Part shown: in pieces, positions 6,947-10,507 of the stretch | Numbering within the stretch: position 1 is the first letter of the stretch | Layout of the letters: every line of letters begins with the position of its first letter | Assembly (NCBI GenBank): GCA_011390985.1 | Contig: JAABRJ010000491.1 | Location: 1-10,507 of the forward strand | Direction of reading: 5' to 3' | Source of the DNA: Desulfobacteraceae bacterium | GTDB lineage: Bacteria > Desulfobacterota > Desulfobacteria > Desulfobacterales > JAABRJ01 | Length of the DNA: 10,507 nt | The notes under the pieces: model-generated | Seen by the model: the letters and a program-made list of their open reading frames with translations, nothing else | Databases searched by the model: none | Told to the model about the DNA's origin: nothing | Translations under genes and position numbers: made by a program

Positions 6947-9900
6947 AGACGGAATGACAGGGCGCCCCCGAACACGCCCAGGTTGTCCTGGAAGGCCGTA
7001 AAGAGGAAATGCTCCAGCAGCCGGTATTCGGCTTCGGCCCGCTGCACGACCTCACCTCCCCGGGATTGGGTGGCATACTTGACCATCAGGCGGCGCGAAA
7101 GTTCTTTTCCCACCGTTACCTTGATGGTGGTGCCGACATCCTCGCCGTTCTCACCCTGGCCGGAGGTCTCGACTTCCAGCAGGTCTATGCCGGTGGTTTT
7201 CTTGACCTCCTCCACCAGATTGCCGGCCACCAGCTGAGCCACCAGTTGTTCGGGCGAAGCGCTGCTGCCGCCCTCGCCGGCAATCAACTCACGGGTGGTT
7301 TTGCCCACCAGCAGCAGCGAGAGGATGTCCTGATCGGATTCCTGCGGGTCGGATGTCAGGGTGAACTCCAGGTTGTCGGGAGGACCGGAAACCGCCAGAC
7401 GGATGCGCCAGCCGCGCACCTGGGTTTCGCTTTCGATGTCGACCAGGGGTTCGATGCGGTAGGGGCTTACAAAATCCACGACCCCTTTTTCGACCGTGAA
7501 ACTCCGATGGAAATAAGTTATCGTGCCGGAGGGCACCTGAATGCGGCCGTCCACCAGGGGCCGTTGGAGGGTGCCGCCGATCCTCAGGTCCGGGATGATT
7601 TCCAGGGAGGCCAGGTTGTTGTCCACCAGAAAGGCGTTGCGGTGGTTCACGGCCACGTCCAGTGTCAGGTTCTCCAGAAAAGGGTAGGGGAAGGTGCGCG
7701 CTGCGGCCGGCGCCGGCGGCGGCCGACGCTCCAGTCTGCGCAGCGGGCTGAGGTTGACATCCCGGTAGTAGAGGCCCTCGATCAGGGTCAGCGTTCCGCG
7801 CAGGCTGGAATTCTGCGGAGTCCCCGAGAGCCGCAGGTCGCCGCTGAAGAGCACGTCAAGCGTGTCGGGCACTCCGAGGGGCAGGGCGGTGGCGGTCAGC
7901 CGGGCGTCCACCTGGCGGGGTGCGAAGGCTTCCAGATCGAGTTCTCCGGCCAGTTCGAAACTCCCGGTGTCCAGCATGCCCTTGAATTGATCGACCCGCA
8001 GGCTCTCGGGGGTCAGCAGCAGCTTGCCGTTGAGGTCGTGGAGGCGGGTGGTCAACCCCGGCAGGTCACAACCGATATCGGCCAGAACCACCTCCAGGCG
8101 AAGCTCCGGCGCCGCCAGGGTTCCGCCCAGGCGGCTATCGACCCGCAGGCTCCCCTGGGGGCTGTCGAGATCCTCCACAAAAGCCTCCAGGGCCTGAAGC
8201 GGCAAGACGCCGGCGGCTTCGAAATCCAGCGGACCTTGGATGCCGCCTTGCCCCCGAAATTCGAGCCAGCCGCCATCGAGCAGCGTCAAACGGTTGCGGG
8301 GGACCTGCACCTGGCCGTTGGCCATTGCAAATCGCAGCTGTCCGGCTTCGACCAGCGGGGTGTCCCGGTAAGTCAGCAAAAGCGCGGAGATGTCCGCTGC
8401 CGCGGTGATCTCCGCGCTGCGCTGGGGCGTGCCGCGGGCCACCAGCGTGCCGCTGAGACGGCCCTTGAAATCGGGCCGGCCGGCGATGCGGGTGTAAGGG
8501 GCAATGGCCGTGTCCTGGAAAAATGCGCGCAGCTCAAACTGCCGCGTGTTCAGGTCGTAGCTGGCCGCCAGGTCAAAGTTGAGACGGCCGGAGAGCTGCG
8601 CCAGACCCTTTTCCAGTCCGAGGTTCAGGCGCAGGTCCTCCGCGGGGCTGCCGTTGATGCGAACAGCGGTGACGGCCAACTGCCCCGCGAGCCGGGGGTC
8701 TTGCAGGGTGCCCTGGCCTTTGAGGGTGAGGGCGGCAAGGCCTTCGGCAGCCGGAAAATGCTGGTGCAGCAGGTCGATCTGCTCCAGGCCGATCCCGTCG
8801 CTCTCGACTTCCAGCGCGTACGACTGGTCGTATCCAAGCCAGCCCCGGGCGGCCAGGGTTTGGCCCCCCGGGACGGCAATCTCCAGGCGCTCCAACCGCA
8901 CCCGCTCGCTCTCCAACACGGCGCTGAGGTGCAGGCCCGACAATTTCTGGTAACCGCTGTCGAGGTCAACCCCCCTCAGGACCACGGTGCCCAGCGGGCG
9001 ACGCAGGCTGCCGGTTATACGGGCCTCCAGGGACGCACGGCCTTTGAGCCGCGGGCTGAAATCTTCAAGCTGGGGGGCGTCCGCGGTGACATCCACCTGC
9101 AGCGCCGGATCTTCCAGCCACCGACCGGTGGCGACATCCATGAGGCGCATGGCGCCGCTCGCCGCCGCGACTGAACGCCGGTTGCGAGCGCTGAGACGCT
9201 CGATTTGCAGGCGGCCCTGCTCGAGCCGCAGCGCGGCGTCAAGGTCGCCGACCCGCACGTTTTCAACAGCGACCTCCGTACCCGTCAGCGACAAGACCGC
9301 CCGCGGGTCGCCGAGGCGCCCGTCCAGACGCAGGACGCCCTGGAGGCGGCCGCTGGTGCCGCGGCGGTCCAAAAAGTCTCCAGGCTCCAAATTCTCGAAG
9401 GTAAACGCGAGGTCCATCGGCAGGTCGCGGTCGAACCCGCGCTCAGGGTCGAAAAGCCCCGCCGTGCCGCTGCCCCTCACCCGTGAGCCCCGGTTGTCGA
9501 GGGACAGTTCGCTGATGGTTAGGACCCCGCTGGGGGCCAGCTCGGCCGCCAGCCCCAGCCGGCCGAGCCGGATGGGGTCGAAGGCCAAGTCTTTGCCCTC
9601 GGCCTGGAAACTGAAAGCCGGCCGCTCGAGGGTGCCCGCTACCCGGCCCTCGATGGCGAGTTCGCCCTCGGCCCCCATCTGGTCGAAGGCCGCCAGCACC
9701 GGGGCCAGATCCGGCGCCCGCAGGCTGAAAGCGCCTGAAAGGGCCCGGCTGTGGAAATCAAAGCTGCCATCCGTGCGGAGCTGCAGGCTGCCCGCAGACG
9801 CCGTCAGCCCGCTGAGGGTTATCTGATGGCCTTCCAGGCGGGCCTTGGCCTGCAGGGACAAATCGGTGGTCGGCAGGGCCGTGTCGGTTGTCGCGGCGAA

Positions 9901-10507
9901 ATCCCGGGCGTCGGCGCGCAGGCTGACCGCAGCCGAAAGCCCTTTGCGCACCAGGCTTTGACCGGTCAATGCGAGGTCGGCGTCGATACGGCCCCGCGGA
10001 AGGCCCGGATAGGGGCAGATCTTTTCCAGGCGCAGCCCCTGGCTTTTGAGGCTAAGGGAATAGGTGGCAGCCTGGAGCATCGCTGGCAGGTCCCATGATT
10101 CCCGGGCAAAAGTTTTGGTGAAATCCGCGTCGCCTTGGATGCCGAGCGTGCCGTCGCCGGCGGCCAGAAAAAGCTCTTCCAGGGATACCCGTCGGTCTTG
10201 CAGTTTGGCCCTGAGACGGGCGGCATCGATCCGACATTCCCCCAGAACACCGTCGTCGCAGGCCAGATCCAGATCCAGATCCGGGTTCTGCAGGTCCCCC
10301 CGGGCGGTCAGGCGACCGGCGAGGTGGCCGGCCAGCGGCGGAACGGGCGTCAATCCCGCCAGCAATTCCCCCAGCACCAGGTCAAGGTCCAGGCGAAGGT
10401 CCAGGCGCGGGGCGGAGAGCACGTTTTGGATGTTTCCGATGAGGCTCAGACTTGAGCCGCCCGCCGCTGCAGTCAGATGCACGGGTGCAAGCGCGCCGTG
10501 TGCAAGC
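6934..10507 (-). CDS. tamB: Translocation/assembly module protein TamB (N-terminus beyond the window)
   Basis: The frame is open to the right edge, so 1190 residues are visible. A GTG at 10482 is unlikely to be the true start, because no stop precedes it and the membrane anchor expected at a TamB N-terminus is absent. Most of the protein is repetitive, with alternating hydrophobic and polar residues (e.g. LDLRLDLDL near 10400, DLDLDL near 10270) and recurring G-L-D/G-R-L units. This fits the long lipid-lined beta-taco of AsmA-like proteins. The C-terminal 250 or so residues (about 7690-6937) match the TamB/DUF490 domain: NHRNAFLVDNN, PLVDGRIQVPSGTITYFHRSF, FVSPYRIEPLVDIE, SDPQESDQDILSLLLVGK and a final strand-rich tail. 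TamB is anchored in the inner membrane, spans the periplasm and works with an Omp85 partner in outer-membrane protein assembly and in phospholipid transport. It is the upstream gene of the pair and overlaps the Omp85 gene by one base. The promoter lies outside the window. Confidence 0.93.
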   Translation of the reverse strand, partial: LAHGALAPVHLTAAAGGSSLSLIGNIQNVLSAPRLDLRLDLDLVLGELLAGLTPVPPLAGHLAGRLTARGDLQNPDLDLDLACDDGVLGECRIDAARLRAKLQDRRVSLEELFLAAGDGTLGIQGDADFTKTFARESWDLPAMLQAATYSLSLKSQGLRLEKICPYPGLPRGRIDADLALTGQSLVRKGLSAAVSLRADARDFAATTDTALPTTDLSLQAKARLEGHQITLSGLTASAGSLQLRTDGSFDFHSRALSGAFSLRAPDLAPVLAAFDQMGAEGELAIEGRVAGTLERPAFSFQAEGKDLAFDPIRLGRLGLAAELAPSGVLTISELSLDNRGSRVRGSGTAGLFDPERGFDRDLPMDLAFTFENLEPGDFLDRRGTSGRLQGVLRLDGRLGDPRAVLSLTGTEVAVENVRVGDLDAALRLEQGRLQIERLSARNRRSVAAASGAMRLMDVATGRWLEDPALQVDVTADAPQLEDFSPRLKGRASLEARITGSLRRPLGTVVLRGVDLDSGYQKLSGLHLSAVLESERVRLERLEIAVPGGQTLAARGWLGYDQSYALEVESDGIGLEQIDLLHQHFPAAEGLAALTLKGQGTLQDPRLAGQLAVTAVRINGSPAEDLRLNLGLEKGLAQLSGRLNFDLAASYDLNTRQFELRAFFQDTAIAPYTRIAGRPDFKGRLSGTLVARGTPQRSAEITAAADISALLLTYRDTPLVEAGQLRFAMANGQVQVPRNRLTLLDGGWLEFRGQGGIQGPLDFEAAGVLPLQALEAFVEDLDSPQGSLRVDSRLGGTLAAPELRLEVVLADIGCDLPGLTTRLHDLNGKLLLTPESLRVDQFKGMLDTGSFELAGELDLEAFAPRQVDARLTATALPLGVPDTLDVLFSGDLRLSGTPQNSSLRGTLTLIEGLYYRDVNLSPLRRLERRPPPAPAAARTFPYPFLENLTLDVAVNHRNAFLVDNNLASLEIIPDLRIGGTLQRPLVDGRIQVPSGTITYFHRSFTVEKGVVDFVSPYRIEPLVDIESETQVRGWRIRLAVSGPPDNLEFTLTSDPQESDQDILSLLLVGKTTRELIAGEGGSSASPEQLVAQLVAGNLVEEVKKTTGIDLLEVETSGQGENGEDVGTTIKVTVGKELSRRLMVKYATQSRGGEVVQRAEAEYRLLEHFLFTAFQDNLGVFGGALSFRLEFR

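Noticed and set aside
7009..9174. 721-codon + strand frame opposite tamB
   Set aside because: Its length comes from the stop-poor complement of GC-rich tamB codons; the composition is Q/G/A-rich with no recognisable motif, while the - strand frame has a clear TamB C-terminal domain.

Overview
The window is a GC-rich stretch of a Gram-negative chromosome. An Omp85 outer-membrane barrel, a TamB-type translocation protein, a LonB-like (AAA_32/Lon_C type) protease and codon use strongly biased to G/C at third positions together suggest a Deltaproteobacteria/Desulfobacterota-like organism. That placement is inferred from gene style, with no marker gene to confirm it. I see no rRNA, tRNA, CRISPR array, insertion sequence, phage gene or attachment site. 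It reads as ordinary core-type genome.

Left part, + strand: the 3' end of a CorA-family Mg2+/Co2+ channel gene (1-386) is followed after 141 bases by a complete 799-residue Lon-like ATP-dependent protease gene (528-2927). A 203-base gap then holds a candidate intrinsic terminator. The gene on its far side, a NarL/FixJ-type response regulator (3784-3131), lies on the - strand, so it converges with the protease gene. No histidine kinase is present in the window.

Right part, - strand: after a 306-base gap with small hairpins but no gene, two large genes form an operon read right to left. First is a TamB-family protein (10507-6934) whose N-terminus lies beyond the window edge. Next is an Omp85/BamA-superfamily outer-membrane protein (6934-4091) whose start codon overlaps the tamB stop codon by one base (TGATG). 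The two probably form a translocation and assembly module: a periplasm-spanning TamB beta-structure delivers substrate (outer-membrane protein or phospholipid) to the POTRA domains and barrel of the Omp85 partner. The order (tamB before the Omp85 gene) is the reverse of the enterobacterial tamA-tamB pair, and the Omp85 protein appears to carry about seven POTRA-like modules rather than TamA's three.

Most other long open frames, including antisense frames of 500-700 codons, are shadows of these genes caused by high GC. The most distinctive item is the tamB-Omp85 pair. I do not see a convincing new biological system.
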